A stretch of DNA of 64,000 bases from Mesorhizobium sp. WSM4306 (GCF_007003975.1 NZ_VFTC01000011.1:1-64000); one strand, 5' to 3'; positions 37,924 through 46,947 are shown, counted from the first letter of the stretch. Numbers and translations are program-made. Notes: generated by a model not told the origin, from the sequence alone.

Positions 37924-39255
37924 ATGAAATCGAGCTTGAAACTGGCGTTGGGACTGACTTCGGCGATTACCGCGTCGACAGCCGTCTCGAACGTTGCGCA
38001 CGCTGAAGACCTGACGCTGTGCTGGGCCGCCTGGGACCCGGCCAACGCACTTGTCGAACTGTCCAAGGACTTTACCAAGGAAACCGGCATCGGCATGAAA
38101 TTCGAGTTCGTGCCGTGGACCAACTATGCCGATCGTTTCCTCAACGAACTCAACTCACACGGCAAGCTCTGCGACCTCATCATCGGCGACAGCCAGTGGA
38201 TCGGCGGCTCGGCCGAGAACGGCCACTACGTCAAGCTGAACGACTTCTTCGACAAGGAGAAGATCAGCATGGACGACTTCGTGCCGGCAACCGTTGTCGG
38301 GTATTCCGAATGGCCGAAGAACACGCCGAATTACTGGGCGCTGCCGGCCATGGGCGACGTCGTCGGCTGGACCTACCGCAAGGACTGGTTCTCCAAGCCG
38401 GAGCTGCAGAAGGAATTCAAGGAAAAGTATGGCTGGGATCTCGGCCCGCCGACCACTTTCGACCAGTTGAAGCAGATCGCCGAATTCTTCCAGAAGCGCG
38501 AGATCGACGGCAAGACCGTCTATGGCGCCTCGATCTACACCGAGCGTGGCTCGGAAGGCATCACCATGGGCGCCATGGACGTGCTCTACAGCTTCGGCTT
38601 CCAGTATGAAAACCCGAAGAAGCCCTACGAAATGGAAGGCTTCGTCAACTCAGAGAAATCGGTGAAGGGGCTGGAATTCTACAAGGCGCTCTATGATTGC
38701 TGCACCCCGCCCGGCGCGTCGAACAGCTACATGGGCGAAGGCGTCGACGCCTTCAAATCCGGCCAGGTGGCCATGCACATGAACTTCGCCTTTACCTGGC
38801 CCGGCCTGCAGAAGGACGAGAATGTCGGCGGCGACAAGATCGGCTACTTCGTCAACCCGAAGGGTCCGGACGGCGACCAGTTCGCCCAGCTCGGCGGCCA
38901 GGGCATTTCGGTTGTGTCCTATTCCGACAAGCAGGAATCGGCGCTGAAATACATCAAATGGTTTGCCAACAAGGACGTGCAGGCCAAGTGGTGGTCGCTG
39001 GGCGGCTATTCCTGCCTGAACGCGGTGGTCAAGGATCCGGCCTTCCCGGCCAGCCAGCCCTATGCGCAGACCTTCCTCGACTCGATGGCCATCGTGAAGG
39101 ACTTCTGGGCCGAGCCGAGCTACGCACCGCTGCTGCAGGCGTCGCAGAAGCGCTTCCACGACTATGTCGTCGCCGGCCAGGGGTCATCCAAGGACGCACT
39201 CGACGGCCTGGTCAAGGACTGGACGCAAGTCTTCCAGGACGATGGCAAGATGTAA
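37924..39255 (+). CDS. CUT1-family ABC transporter substrate-binding protein
   Basis: A 443-residue periplasmic receptor of the extracellular solute-binding family 1. A signal peptide (LKLALGLTSAITASTAVSNVAHA) is cleaved before EDLTLCWAAWDPANAL. The mature protein has two alpha/beta lobes with typical segments such as DLIIGDSQWIGGSAENGHYV, YWALPAMGDVVGWTYRKDWF and GISVVSYSDKQESALKYIKWF. Aromatic residues in these stretches suit a sugar or polyol ligand. GGGAGGAAGGC before the ATG gives a strong ribosome-binding site. It is the first gene of the long transport/kinase operon. Confidence 0.9.
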   Translation: MKSSLKLALGLTSAITASTAVSNVAHAEDLTLCWAAWDPANALVELSKDFTKETGIGMKFEFVPWTNYADRFLNELNSHGKLCDLIIGDSQWIGGSAENGHYVKLNDFFDKEKISMDDFVPATVVGYSEWPKNTPNYWALPAMGDVVGWTYRKDWFSKPELQKEFKEKYGWDLGPPTTFDQLKQIAEFFQKREIDGKTVYGASIYTERGSEGITMGAMDVLYSFGFQYENPKKPYEMEGFVNSEKSVKGLEFYKALYDCCTPPGASNSYMGEGVDAFKSGQVAMHMNFAFTWPGLQKDENVGGDKIGYFVNPKGPDGDQFAQLGGQGISVVSYSDKQESALKYIKWFANKDVQAKWWSLGGYSCLNAVVKDPAFPASQPYAQTFLDSMAIVKDFWAEPSYAPLLQASQKRFHDYVVAGQGSSKDALDGLVKDWTQVFQDDGKM

Positions 39256-39277
39256 GCTCCTCCCGAGCTAAACCGAA

Positions 39278-39307
39278 GCGTCCCGTGCCGCCCTTGGCAC
39301 GGGACGC
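39278..39307 (+). promoter_or_regulatory. intercistronic stem-loop after the binding-protein gene
   Basis: A perfect 12-bp stem (GCGTCCCGTGCC / GGCACGGGACGC) with a six-base loop lies 22 bases after the stop codon and is not followed by a U-run. In transport operons such hairpins protect the upstream mRNA from 3' decay, or attenuate, so that the binding protein outnumbers the permeases. Confidence 0.8.
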
Positions 39308-39360
39308 AGTTCAGATAAATTCCATTGTCGAGACTTGACGTGACCGAAGCAGGACTCACC

Positions 39361-40308
39361 ATGCTCAATCGGACTGCGGAGAACGTTGCCCGGGCGACCC
39401 CGGAGCCGTTGGCCCGCAAGGTCCGGGGCATCAGCGACAAGGGCCTCGCCTGGCTGTTCATCTCGCCGACGATCCTGTTGCTCTTGGCCATCAACATCTT
39501 CCCGCTGTTCTGGGCGATCTATCTGTCCTTCACCAACTTCCGCGCCAACCGGCCGAATGAGGTGGTCAAGAACCTCGGCCTCGCCAATTACCAGCGCATC
39601 CTCGGCGACCAGGATATCTGGATTGCTATGCAGACCACGGCGCATTTCGTGTTCTGGACCATTCTGTTGCAGACGCTGATCGGCTTTACGCTGGCCTGGC
39701 TGATCGACAGGAAATTCCGCGGCCATGCCTTCTGGACGACCATCATCCTGGTGCCGATGATGCTGTCGCCGGCGGTCGTCGGCAATTTCTGGCGCTTCCT
39801 CTACGAACCGCAGATCGGGCTGTTCTCCTACGCTGTCTCGTTCGTCACCCGCATCCCGCCAACCGACATCCAGATGCTGTCCAACGTGTCGCTGGCGCCA
39901 TGGTCGATCATCATCGTCGACACCTGGATGTGGACGCCCTACGTGATGCTGATCTGCCTCGCCGGCCTGCGCTCCATCCCCGAATACATCTATGAGGCGG
40001 CCGAGGTCGACCGCGCCTCAAACTGGCGGCAGTTCTGGTCGATCACACTGCCGATGGCGCTGCCCTTCATCATGCTGGCGGTGCTGTTTCGCGGCATCGA
40101 AAACTTCAAGATGTTCGACATGGTCACTCTCTTGACCGGCGGCGGGCCGGGCTCGACCACCGAAGTCGCCTCGATCACGCTGAAGCGGCAGGCTTTCGAG
40201 AGCTGGCGCACCGGCTATTCCTCGGCCTTCGCCATCATCCTGTTCGTCGCAGTGTTCGGGCTGGCCAACATCTACGTCAAGGCGCTCAACAAGGTGAAGC
40301 AGAGATGA
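39361..40308 (+). CDS. ABC transporter permease (MalF/UgpA type)
   Basis: A 315-residue inner-membrane subunit of the CUT1 importer with six membrane helices. The first helix region is GLAWLFISPTILLLLAINIFPLFWAIYLSF. The cytoplasmic EAA loop reads YEAAEVDRASNWRQFWSITLPMALP and contacts an ATPase. I chose the ATG with AGGA six bases before it; a TTG 12 codons earlier is possible. Its stop overlaps the next permease start as ATGA. Confidence 0.93.
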   Translation: MLNRTAENVARATPEPLARKVRGISDKGLAWLFISPTILLLLAINIFPLFWAIYLSFTNFRANRPNEVVKNLGLANYQRILGDQDIWIAMQTTAHFVFWTILLQTLIGFTLAWLIDRKFRGHAFWTTIILVPMMLSPAVVGNFWRFLYEPQIGLFSYAVSFVTRIPPTDIQMLSNVSLAPWSIIIVDTWMWTPYVMLICLAGLRSIPEYIYEAAEVDRASNWRQFWSITLPMALPFIMLAVLFRGIENFKMFDMVTLLTGGGPGSTTEVASITLKRQAFESWRTGYSSAFAIILFVAVFGLANIYVKALNKVKQR

Positions 40309-41255
40309 GCCTGACCACCGCCCATTCCGTCGTTGCCCCTTCGGGAACAGCAAAAGGCATCGCCGGCACGATCATCGTCGCCTACGCGCTGATCTCGATC
40401 GTGCCGCTGTTGTGGATCTTCGCCACCAGCTTCAAGACGCCACCGGATTCGATTGCCTATCCGCCCAAGATCGTCTTCCAGCCGAGCATCGAAGGCTATT
40501 GCAACCTGTTCACGACGCGCACCCGGCAGACGCCGGAATACATCAACTCGCTGGGGCCGGCGACCGGCTTCTGCGACGAGACGGTGCGCAAGCGCAACAT
40601 GGTGATTGCCGGCCCGTCGAACTTCCTGCCGCGCTTCGTCAACTCGCTGATCATCGCCTTCGGTTCGACCTTCTGCGCCGTCTTCCTCGGTACGCTGTCG
40701 GCCTATGGTTTCTCGCGCTTCAAGGTGCCGCTGGCCGATGACCTTCTGTTCTTCATCCTGTCGACGCGCTTCATGCCGCCGATCGCGGTCGCCATTCCCA
40801 TCTACCTGATGTACCGCGAGCTCGGCCTCTCCGACACCGCGCTCGGCATGATCCTGCTCTACACGGCGGTCAATGTCTCGCTGGCGGTATGGCTCTTGAA
40901 AGGCTTCATCGACGAGATCCCGCGCGAGTACGAAGAAGCGGCGATGATCGACGGCTATACGAGGCTGCAGGCCTTCTGGCGCACCGTGCTGCCGCAGGCG
41001 ACTACCGGCATTGCCGCGACCGCGATCTTCTGCCTGATCTTCGCCTGGAACGAATATGCGTTCGCAGCCCTGCTCACCTCGGGCACCGCGCAGACGGCAC
41101 CGCCCTTCATCCCGACCATCATCGGCGAAGGCGGCCAGGACTGGCCGGCGGTGGCGGCGGGCACGACGATCTTCCTGGTGCCGATCCTGGTCTTCACCAT
41201 CCTGCTGCGCAAACAATTGCTGCGCGGCATCACCTTCGGCGCGGTGCGCAAATGA
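40305..41255 (+). CDS. ABC transporter permease (MalG/UgpE type)
   Basis: The second membrane subunit, 316 residues. Helix 1 is GIAGTIIVAYALISIVPLLWIFATSFK and the EAA loop is YEEAAMIDGYTRLQAFWRTVLPQA, matching the MalG side of CUT1 importers. An unusually long periplasmic loop follows helix 1 (FTTRTRQTPEYINSLGPATG region), seen in some rhizobial polyol transporters. Translation is coupled to the preceding gene through an ATGA overlap. A 143-base palindromic repeat lies between this gene and the next in the operon. Confidence 0.93.
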   Translation: MSLTTAHSVVAPSGTAKGIAGTIIVAYALISIVPLLWIFATSFKTPPDSIAYPPKIVFQPSIEGYCNLFTTRTRQTPEYINSLGPATGFCDETVRKRNMVIAGPSNFLPRFVNSLIIAFGSTFCAVFLGTLSAYGFSRFKVPLADDLLFFILSTRFMPPIAVAIPIYLMYRELGLSDTALGMILLYTAVNVSLAVWLLKGFIDEIPREYEEAAMIDGYTRLQAFWRTVLPQATTGIAATAIFCLIFAWNEYAFAALLTSGTAQTAPPFIPTIIGEGGQDWPAVAAGTTIFLVPILVFTILLRKQLLRGITFGAVRK

Positions 41256-41344
41256 TTGATGTGGGAATACGAAACCGACGGTGCTTGACGTTTGGCGATA
41301 GCGTGCATGGCAAGCAGGTACCGTCTCGCGCTACGCCAGGTCGA

Positions 41345-41487
41345 CCCCCACTCCGTCGAGCTTCGCTCGACACCTCTCCCCCGATCGACGGGGGAGAGGA
41401 AGGGCGCGAACTTCATTCAGCCAGACTCCCTTCCTCTCCCTCCGGAGGGGGGAGAGGTGGCGCCGCGATGCGGCGACGGAGTGGGGG
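41345..41487. repeat. palindromic repeat inside the ABC operon
   Basis: The ends CCCCCACTCCGTCG and CGACGGAGTGGGGG are complementary, and inner blocks ACCTCTCCCCC / GGGGGAGAGGT are too, enclosing further short inverted segments. It sits in the 286-base gap between the second permease and the small membrane protein, the only large gap in the transporter part of the operon. Confidence 0.85.
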
Positions 41488-41541
41488 AACTACCTGGCAA
41501 CCGTCTCGCCCCGTGAAGGGGCAGAGGGAAAGGAGCCACAC

Positions 41542-41739
41542 ATGACGCGCCCGGCTATCTCCAGAAAGTGGCCGCGCTGGGCTAGGCGCGGCCTCTTGGA
41601 AAACATCGCGACGGCGATCATCGCCATCGGCTTCCTGATGCTGTTCCAGCCCTTCGCACTGGCGCTCTACACCTACTCCTTCATCACCATGCTCGCCGGC
41701 ACGGTGATGTTCATCATCGTCTCGAAATTCCCGGAATAG
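41542..41739 (+). CDS. small two-helix membrane protein of the ABC transporter operon
   Basis: A 65-residue protein: a basic N-terminus (ISRKWPRWARRG) followed by two closely spaced membrane helices (NIATAIIAIGFLMLFQPFAL and YTYSFITMLAGTVMFIIV). The ATG has AAAGGAG six bases upstream, and the stop is two bases before the first ATPase start, so it is certainly part of the operon. Comparable tiny membrane proteins occur in rhizobial polyol ABC operons, where their function is unknown; an accessory role in the transporter is an inference. Confidence 0.8.
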   Translation: MTRPAISRKWPRWARRGLLENIATAIIAIGFLMLFQPFALALYTYSFITMLAGTVMFIIVSKFPE

Positions 41740-41741
41740 TC

Positions 41742-42854
41742 ATGGCCGAGATCCGCGTCCAACACCTGAGAAAGGCCTTCGGCGATTTCGTCGCCGTGCA
41801 GGATTCGAGCTTCGTCGTCGAGGATGGCGAATTCTTCGTCATGCTCGGGCCGTCGGGCTGCGGCAAGACGACGACCCTGCGCATGATCGCCGGGCTCGAA
41901 CTGCCGACCGGAGGTCAGATCCTGCTCGGCGGCGAGGACGTCACCATGCGCCGCGCACGGGAACGCGACATCGCCTTCGTCTTCCAGCTGTTTGCGCTCT
42001 ACCCGCACATGAATGTGCGCAAGAACATCGGCTTCCCGCTTTTGGCGCAAGGCATGCCGTCGGCCGAAATCCGTCAACGCGTCGAAGAGACGGCAAAGCT
42101 GCTGCGCATCGACCATCTGCTCAACAAATCGGTCTCCGGCCTCGCCGGCGGCGACCGCCAGCGCGTGGCGCTCGGCCGCGCCATCGTGCGGCGGCCCAAA
42201 TGCTTCTTGATGGATGAGCCGCTCGGCACGCTCGATACGGAGTTCCGTGACCTCATGGTCCACGAGTTGCGCGAGTTGCACAACCGCATCCACGCTACCA
42301 CGGTCTATGTAACTCACGACCAGATGGAAGCGATGTCGATGGCCGACAAGATCGCTGTCATGAACCATGGCGTCATCGAACAGTTCGGCAGCCCACGCGA
42401 GATCTACGACCGCCCGGCGACAATGTTCGTCGCCGACTTCATCGGCTCGCCGCCGATGAACTTTTTGGGGTTTGGCGGCGGACTGGCCAAAGGGGCGAAG
42501 GAAATCATCGTCCAGGGCGCTAAGGTTGCGGTGCCGGAGGTGCGGGAGGACATCGCGCCCGCCGACATGGCGCTTGGCATCCGTCCCGAACACATCCGCT
42601 TCGACGATGCGTCGAAACTGCGCGGCGCGATTTACGGCACGGAATATCTCGGCACCACGCAGATCGTCGCGGTGGAGACGGCGGACGGCATCATCAAGGC
42701 GCGGGTGCCGGCCGAAATCCGGCTCGCTGCCGGCGATCATGTCGGCCTGACCCTGAACAGCGCGCGGCTGTCACTGTTCGACAAGGGATCGGGCCGCGCC
42801 GTGCGCACCGCGATCCACGATACGGCCTCTCAAGGGAGAGTGCAGCATGGCTGA
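41742..42854 (+). CDS. ABC transporter ATP-binding protein (first of two)
   Basis: A 370-residue MalK/UgpC-type ATPase. Walker A is LGPSGCGKTTTLRMIAGLE, Walker B is CFLMDEPLGTLD, the H-loop is VYVTHDQMEAMSMADK, and a C-terminal TOBE domain is present (ADMALGIRPEHIRF). The signature motif is unusual: LAGGDRQRVALGRA instead of LSGGQ, lacking the serine that normally contacts the gamma-phosphate. With a second, standard ATPase encoded next, the pair probably forms a heterodimer with one weak catalytic site. It overlaps the next gene by eight bases. Confidence 0.92.
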   Translation: MAEIRVQHLRKAFGDFVAVQDSSFVVEDGEFFVMLGPSGCGKTTTLRMIAGLELPTGGQILLGGEDVTMRRARERDIAFVFQLFALYPHMNVRKNIGFPLLAQGMPSAEIRQRVEETAKLLRIDHLLNKSVSGLAGGDRQRVALGRAIVRRPKCFLMDEPLGTLDTEFRDLMVHELRELHNRIHATTVYVTHDQMEAMSMADKIAVMNHGVIEQFGSPREIYDRPATMFVADFIGSPPMNFLGFGGGLAKGAKEIIVQGAKVAVPEVREDIAPADMALGIRPEHIRFDDASKLRGAIYGTEYLGTTQIVAVETADGIIKARVPAEIRLAAGDHVGLTLNSARLSLFDKGSGRAVRTAIHDTASQGRVQHG

Positions 42855-43860
42855 CATACACATCAAAGGCGTGACCAAGACTTTTGGCGACCACGCCGCC
42901 GTCAGCAATCTCAACCTCCAGATCAAGGATGGCGAGTTCGTCGTGCTACTCGGGCCGACCGGCGCCGGCAAGACGACCACGCTGCGCCTGATCGCCGGGT
43001 TGGAGCGGCCCGACAGCGGCACGATCCATATTGGCGGCCAAAATGCGACGGTGCTGTCGCCGGCCGAGCGCGACACCGCTTTCGTGTTCCAGCAATATTC
43101 GCTCTATCCGCATCTGTCGGTCTACGACAACCTCGCCTTCCCGTTGCGCTCGCCGGCGCGGAAAATGCCGGAGGAGCAGATCCGCCGCCGCGTCGAAGAA
43201 GTGGCGAAAATGGTGCGCATCCACCACAAGCTGAACAACCGCTCGACCAAGCTGTCCGGCGGCGAGATGCAGCGCGTCGCCATCGGCCGCGCCCTGGTGC
43301 GCAAACCGTCGATCTATCTGATGGATGAGCCGCTGTCGTCGCTGGACGCCAAGCTCCGCGCCGATCTCAGGCTCGAGCTGAAGCGCATCCAGGCCGAGCT
43401 CGGCGCCACAATGCTCTATGTCACGCATGACCAGATCGAGGCGATGACCATGGCCGACCGCATCGGCATCCTCGCCGATGGCGTGCTGGTGCAGATCGGC
43501 ACGCCGCGCACGATCTATTCCGAGCCGGCAAATCTTCATGTCGCGGCACGGCTCGGCCAGCCGGCGATCAATCTTCTGCCGGCCGGACTGCTGCCCGATG
43601 GCGGCGCTCCGACCGGCACCAAGACGATCGGCGCACGCACCGAGCATCTGTCGATCGAGAAGGCCGCGAACGGCCACGCCGACGGCATCGTCGACTGGGT
43701 CGAGCATCTCGGCGACCAGAACCATCTGCATGTGACGGTGGGCCCGAAGAAACTGGTGACGCTGACCGACCCCGACACGGATCTGGCGCAAGGCGACAAA
43801 GTGGTGATCCGCTACCGCTCGCCGCTTTATTTCGGCGCGGATGGGCAGAGGCTGATGTGA
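42847..43860 (+). CDS. ABC transporter ATP-binding protein (second of two)
   Basis: A 337-residue ATPase with canonical motifs: Walker A LGPTGAGKTTTLRLIAGLE, Q-loop FVFQQYSLYPHLSV, signature LSGGEMQRVAIGRALVRKP, Walker B IYLMDEPLSSLD, and H-loop LYVTHDQIEAMTMADR. The C-terminal regulatory domain contains GTKTIGARTEHLSIE. Together with the first ATPase it should power the CUT1 importer. The start overlaps the end of the first ATPase, preceded by GGGAGAGTGCAGC, a good ribosome-binding site. Confidence 0.94.
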   Translation: MADIHIKGVTKTFGDHAAVSNLNLQIKDGEFVVLLGPTGAGKTTTLRLIAGLERPDSGTIHIGGQNATVLSPAERDTAFVFQQYSLYPHLSVYDNLAFPLRSPARKMPEEQIRRRVEEVAKMVRIHHKLNNRSTKLSGGEMQRVAIGRALVRKPSIYLMDEPLSSLDAKLRADLRLELKRIQAELGATMLYVTHDQIEAMTMADRIGILADGVLVQIGTPRTIYSEPANLHVAARLGQPAINLLPAGLLPDGGAPTGTKTIGARTEHLSIEKAANGHADGIVDWVEHLGDQNHLHVTVGPKKLVTLTDPDTDLAQGDKVVIRYRSPLYFGADGQRLM

Positions 43861-43920
43861 GGTTTTCGACGGTTTACACGCCGGCTTCCGATTGACGATT
43901 GCGAATACGGGACGAATTCG

Positions 43921-45564
43921 ATGAAGCACTTTTTCAACCGCAGGGAAACGATCGTCACCGAGGCGCTGGACGGTCTGTTGCGGACCATCGGTTCCGGCGA
44001 TCTCGCGCGCCTCGACGGCTATCCCGAAATCAAGGTCGTGTTGCGCGCCGACTGGGACAAGACCAGGGTCGCCGTTGTCTCCGGTGGCGGCGCCGGGCAC
44101 GAGCCGTCGCATGCCGGTTTCGTCGGCAAGGGCATGCTGACGGCGGCGGTATCAGGCGAGATCTTCGCCTCGCCAAGCGTCGAGGCCGTGCTGGCGGCGA
44201 TCCGCGCGGTCACCGGTCCGGCCGGCTGCCTGCTGATCGTCAAGAATTACACCGGCGACCGGCTCAATTTCGGCCTTGCAGCCGAGAAGGCGCGCGCCGA
44301 GGGGTTTCGCGTGGAGATGGCGATCGTCGCCGACGACATCGCCTTGCCGGATATCAACCAACCACGCGGCGTCGCCGGCACCTTGTTCGTGCACAAGATC
44401 GCCGGCCATCTGTCGGAGACCGGAAGCGATCTGATAGCGATCGCGACAGCGGCACGCGCGGCGGCAAAAGACATCATCTCGCTTGGCATGTCGCTGTCGT
44501 CCTGCTCGATTCCCGGCCAACCGCATGAAGAGCGGTTCGGCGAAAACGATGGCGAACTCGGCCTCGGCATCCATGGCGAGCCGGGTGTCGAGCGGATCGC
44601 AGTGCAAAGCGCCCACCGGCTGGTCGCGATCATGGCGGAGCGGCTTGCCGCAAGGCTCGACCCGAAGGCCAGCCACGCTCTCCTGATCAACAATCTCGGT
44701 TCGGTGCCGCCGCTCGAAATGTCGCTGGTCGCCAATGCTGTGCTGGCCTCGCCGCTGGCCAAGACCGTGAAGCTTGCGATCGGCCCCGGGCCGCTGATGA
44801 CGGCGCTCAACATGAACGGCTTCTCGCTGTCGCTGATCAAGCTCGATGCCGCGCGCGAAGCGGCCCTGCTGGCGCCCGTCGGCCCACACGCCTGGATGCC
44901 GGCAAAGGCCGTTGCCGCGCCGGCCGTCGTTCCGATGGCGAAGGCATCCGGACAAAGCGCGGCGCGCAAGCCCAGTGAGGATGCGCGCACCAGGCGGCTT
45001 GTCGTCACGATCTGCGAACGGCTGATTGCACTCGAAGAGGCCTTGAACGGGCTGGACGCCAAGGCGGGCGACGGCGATACCGGCTCGACGGTGGCGACCG
45101 GCGCGCGCAGCGTATTGGAAAATCTCGATGCGCTGCCGCTGGCCGATCAGGCCGCCACGCTGGCGGCAGTGGGCGATCTCCTGGGTGTCGCCATGGGCGG
45201 GTCCTCAGGCGTGCTGCTGTCGATATTCTTCACCGCGGCAGCTCAGACTTCGAGTACCGGTGCGTCCCTGTCCAGGGCGCTGCTTTCCGGCCTTGACCGC
45301 ATGACCTTCTACGGCGGTGCCATGGTCGGCGACCGCACCATGGTCGATGCGCTGGAGCCGGCGCTGAAAGCGCTCGACGCCAAGGACCTGGACACTGCGG
45401 CGGCAGCGGCCCGACATGGCGCCGACGCCACGGCCGCCATGGAGAAGGCGAAAGCCGGGCGCTCCGCCTATGTCGGCACCAAATTGCAGGGCGTGGTCGA
45501 CCCCGGCGCACATGCGGTTGCCGAAGTGTTCGCGGCCGCCGCCGCGCTGTATGCAGCGGCCTGA
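43921..45564 (+). CDS. ATP-dependent dihydroxyacetone kinase, fused DhaK-DhaL
   Basis: A 547-residue kinase with the Citrobacter-type two-domain layout. The DhaK domain (residues 1-330) has VAVVSGGGAGHEPSHAGFVG and the His218 that covalently binds the substrate carbonyl (LGIHGEPGVER). A Pro/Ala linker leads to the DhaL domain, whose nucleotide and magnesium site reads DAKAGDGDTGSTVATGA, then AMGGSSGVLLSIFF. It uses ATP to phosphorylate dihydroxyacetone or a related ketose; relatives act on erythrulose, so the substrate is open. It begins 60 bases after the second ATPase gene and is followed by a separate PEP-dependent kinase. Confidence 0.92.
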   Translation: MKHFFNRRETIVTEALDGLLRTIGSGDLARLDGYPEIKVVLRADWDKTRVAVVSGGGAGHEPSHAGFVGKGMLTAAVSGEIFASPSVEAVLAAIRAVTGPAGCLLIVKNYTGDRLNFGLAAEKARAEGFRVEMAIVADDIALPDINQPRGVAGTLFVHKIAGHLSETGSDLIAIATAARAAAKDIISLGMSLSSCSIPGQPHEERFGENDGELGLGIHGEPGVERIAVQSAHRLVAIMAERLAARLDPKASHALLINNLGSVPPLEMSLVANAVLASPLAKTVKLAIGPGPLMTALNMNGFSLSLIKLDAAREAALLAPVGPHAWMPAKAVAAPAVVPMAKASGQSAARKPSEDARTRRLVVTICERLIALEEALNGLDAKAGDGDTGSTVATGARSVLENLDALPLADQAATLAAVGDLLGVAMGGSSGVLLSIFFTAAAQTSSTGASLSRALLSGLDRMTFYGGAMVGDRTMVDALEPALKALDAKDLDTAAAAARHGADATAAMEKAKAGRSAYVGTKLQGVVDPGAHAVAEVFAAAAALYAAA

Positions 45565-45634
45565 CGGCATGCTTCAGTTGTCGAATGAAAATTCTTTCGA
45601 TACTGCCGGCAGGACCGAAACCGGGAATTTGGAT

Positions 45635-46237
45635 ATGGCGGTCTTTCATCTTGCCAGGCTGATCACGGCCGCTGCGGACACGATTGCCGCTCACGCCGAG
45701 GAGTTGACCGCGCTCGACCAGGCGATCGGTGACGGTGACCACGGGCTGAACATGAAGCGCGGCTTTGAAGCCGTGCGGGCCGAGGCAGAGGCGTTTTCGG
45801 CCAAACCGTTGCCCGAGGCCCTGAAGGCGATCGGCACCAAGCTGGTGATGACGGTGGGTGGCGCGTCCGGGCCGCTGTTCGGCACGCTGTTCATGGCGCT
45901 TGGCAAGGAGATCTCGGCTGCGCCCGACCGCGCCAACCTGACGGCTGCCTTCGGCAAGGCGATCGAAGCGGTGGCCGCCAGAGGCAAGTCGCAGGTCGGC
46001 CAGAAGACGATGCTCGACGTGCTGCAGCCGGTGCATGACGCGCTTGCGGATGGAAAGACAGGTTCTGAGATCGCTAATATCGCTGACGCGGCGGCCGATG
46101 CGACCATTCCGATGAAGGCGCTGCGCGGGCGCGCCTCATTCCTCGGCGACCGCTCCATCGGCCATATGGATGCGGGCGCGCGTTCGACTGCGCTGCTGGT
46201 GCGGACCGTCGCCGAAACCATCGGGGAAAGCGTATGA
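45635..46237 (+). CDS. dhaL: dihydroxyacetone kinase subunit DhaL
   Basis: The ADP-binding subunit of the PEP-dependent kinase, 200 residues. ADP stays bound as a prosthetic group and is rephosphorylated by DhaM. The magnesium/ADP loop is LDQAIGDGDHGLNMKRGF, followed by TVGGASGPLFGTLFM and GRASFLGDRSIGHMDAGARS, all diagnostic of DhaL. I placed the start at the ATG giving the same spacing to the IGDGDHG loop as E. coli DhaL; an ATG 22 codons upstream, just after the preceding stop, is also possible. Its stop overlaps the dhaM start as ATGA. Confidence 0.92.
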   Translation: MAVFHLARLITAAADTIAAHAEELTALDQAIGDGDHGLNMKRGFEAVRAEAEAFSAKPLPEALKAIGTKLVMTVGGASGPLFGTLFMALGKEISAAPDRANLTAAFGKAIEAVAARGKSQVGQKTMLDVLQPVHDALADGKTGSEIANIADAAADATIPMKALRGRASFLGDRSIGHMDAGARSTALLVRTVAETIGESV

Positions 46238-46623
46238 GCAATGTCGGCATCGTCATCGTCTCGCATTCGCCGCTGGTCGCCGAAGGCACGGCCGACATGG
46301 TGCGCCAGATGGTGGGCGACGAAGTGCCGCTTGCATGGTGCGGCGGAAACGGCCATGGCGGGCTCGGCACCAGTGTCGAGGCGATCATGGGCGCCATCGA
46401 AAAGGCGTGGTCGGAGGCCGGAGTCGCCATACTGGTCGATCTCGGCGGTGCCGAGACCAACTCGGAGATGGCGGTGGAAATGATCGGCGAGCCGCGAGCG
46501 CAGAAGATTGTCGTCTGCAACGCGCCGATCGTCGAAGGTGCTGTGATGGCCGCGACGGAGGCGTCCGGCGGCGCCTCGCTGAAGGAAGTGGTGGCGACGG
46601 CGCATGAATTGTCGCCGTCGTGA
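46234..46623 (+). CDS. dhaM: DhaM, EIIA-Man-like phosphocarrier of DHA kinase
   Basis: A 129-residue PTS EIIA (mannose-type) domain that passes phosphate from HPr to the ADP on DhaL. The phospho-acceptor is His11 in GIVIVSHSPLVAEG; CGGNGHGGLGTSVEAI and ILVDLGGAETNSEMA complete the fold. Unlike E. coli DhaM, which fuses EIIA, HPr and an Enzyme I domain, this protein is the EIIA domain alone, and the other two functions are encoded by the next two genes in the same order. Confidence 0.93.
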   Translation: MSNVGIVIVSHSPLVAEGTADMVRQMVGDEVPLAWCGGNGHGGLGTSVEAIMGAIEKAWSEAGVAILVDLGGAETNSEMAVEMIGEPRAQKIVVCNAPIVEGAVMAATEASGGASLKEVVATAHELSPS

Positions 46624-46644
46624 GTGAACGGGAATTTTGAGCGC

Positions 46645-46947
46645 ATGTCCGCATTTGCCGAAGCAACCGTCCTGATCACCCACGAGGTGGGTCTGCATGC
46701 GCGCCCTTCGGTGAAGTTCACCAAGCTCGCCAAGAGCTTTGCCGCCGAAGTGGAAATAGCGCTCGCCGCCAACGGCCCGTGGTTCGACGCCAAGAGCATC
46801 GTCAAGGTGATGGCAACCAAGGCGCCGAAAGGCACCATGCTGCATATCAGGGCCAGCGGCGACGGCGCCGATGATGCCGTGAGCGCACTGACCGAGCTGG
46901 TGCGGCGCGATTTCGACGAGGGCGCGGGCCATGCCCGAACCGCTTAG
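46645..46947 (+). CDS. ptsH: HPr phosphocarrier dedicated to the DHA kinase
   Basis: A 100-residue HPr protein with the active-site EVGLHARPSVKFTKLAK, His18 being the residue phosphorylated by Enzyme I. The DAKSIVKVMATKAP segment matches the Ser46 region of HPr. It probably relays phosphate between the adjacent Enzyme I and DhaM. The ATG was preferred over a GTG seven codons earlier. Its 3' end overlaps the Enzyme I gene by 17 bases, implying coupled translation. Confidence 0.92.
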   Translation: MSAFAEATVLITHEVGLHARPSVKFTKLAKSFAAEVEIALAANGPWFDAKSIVKVMATKAPKGTMLHIRASGDGADDAVSALTELVRRDFDEGAGHARTA

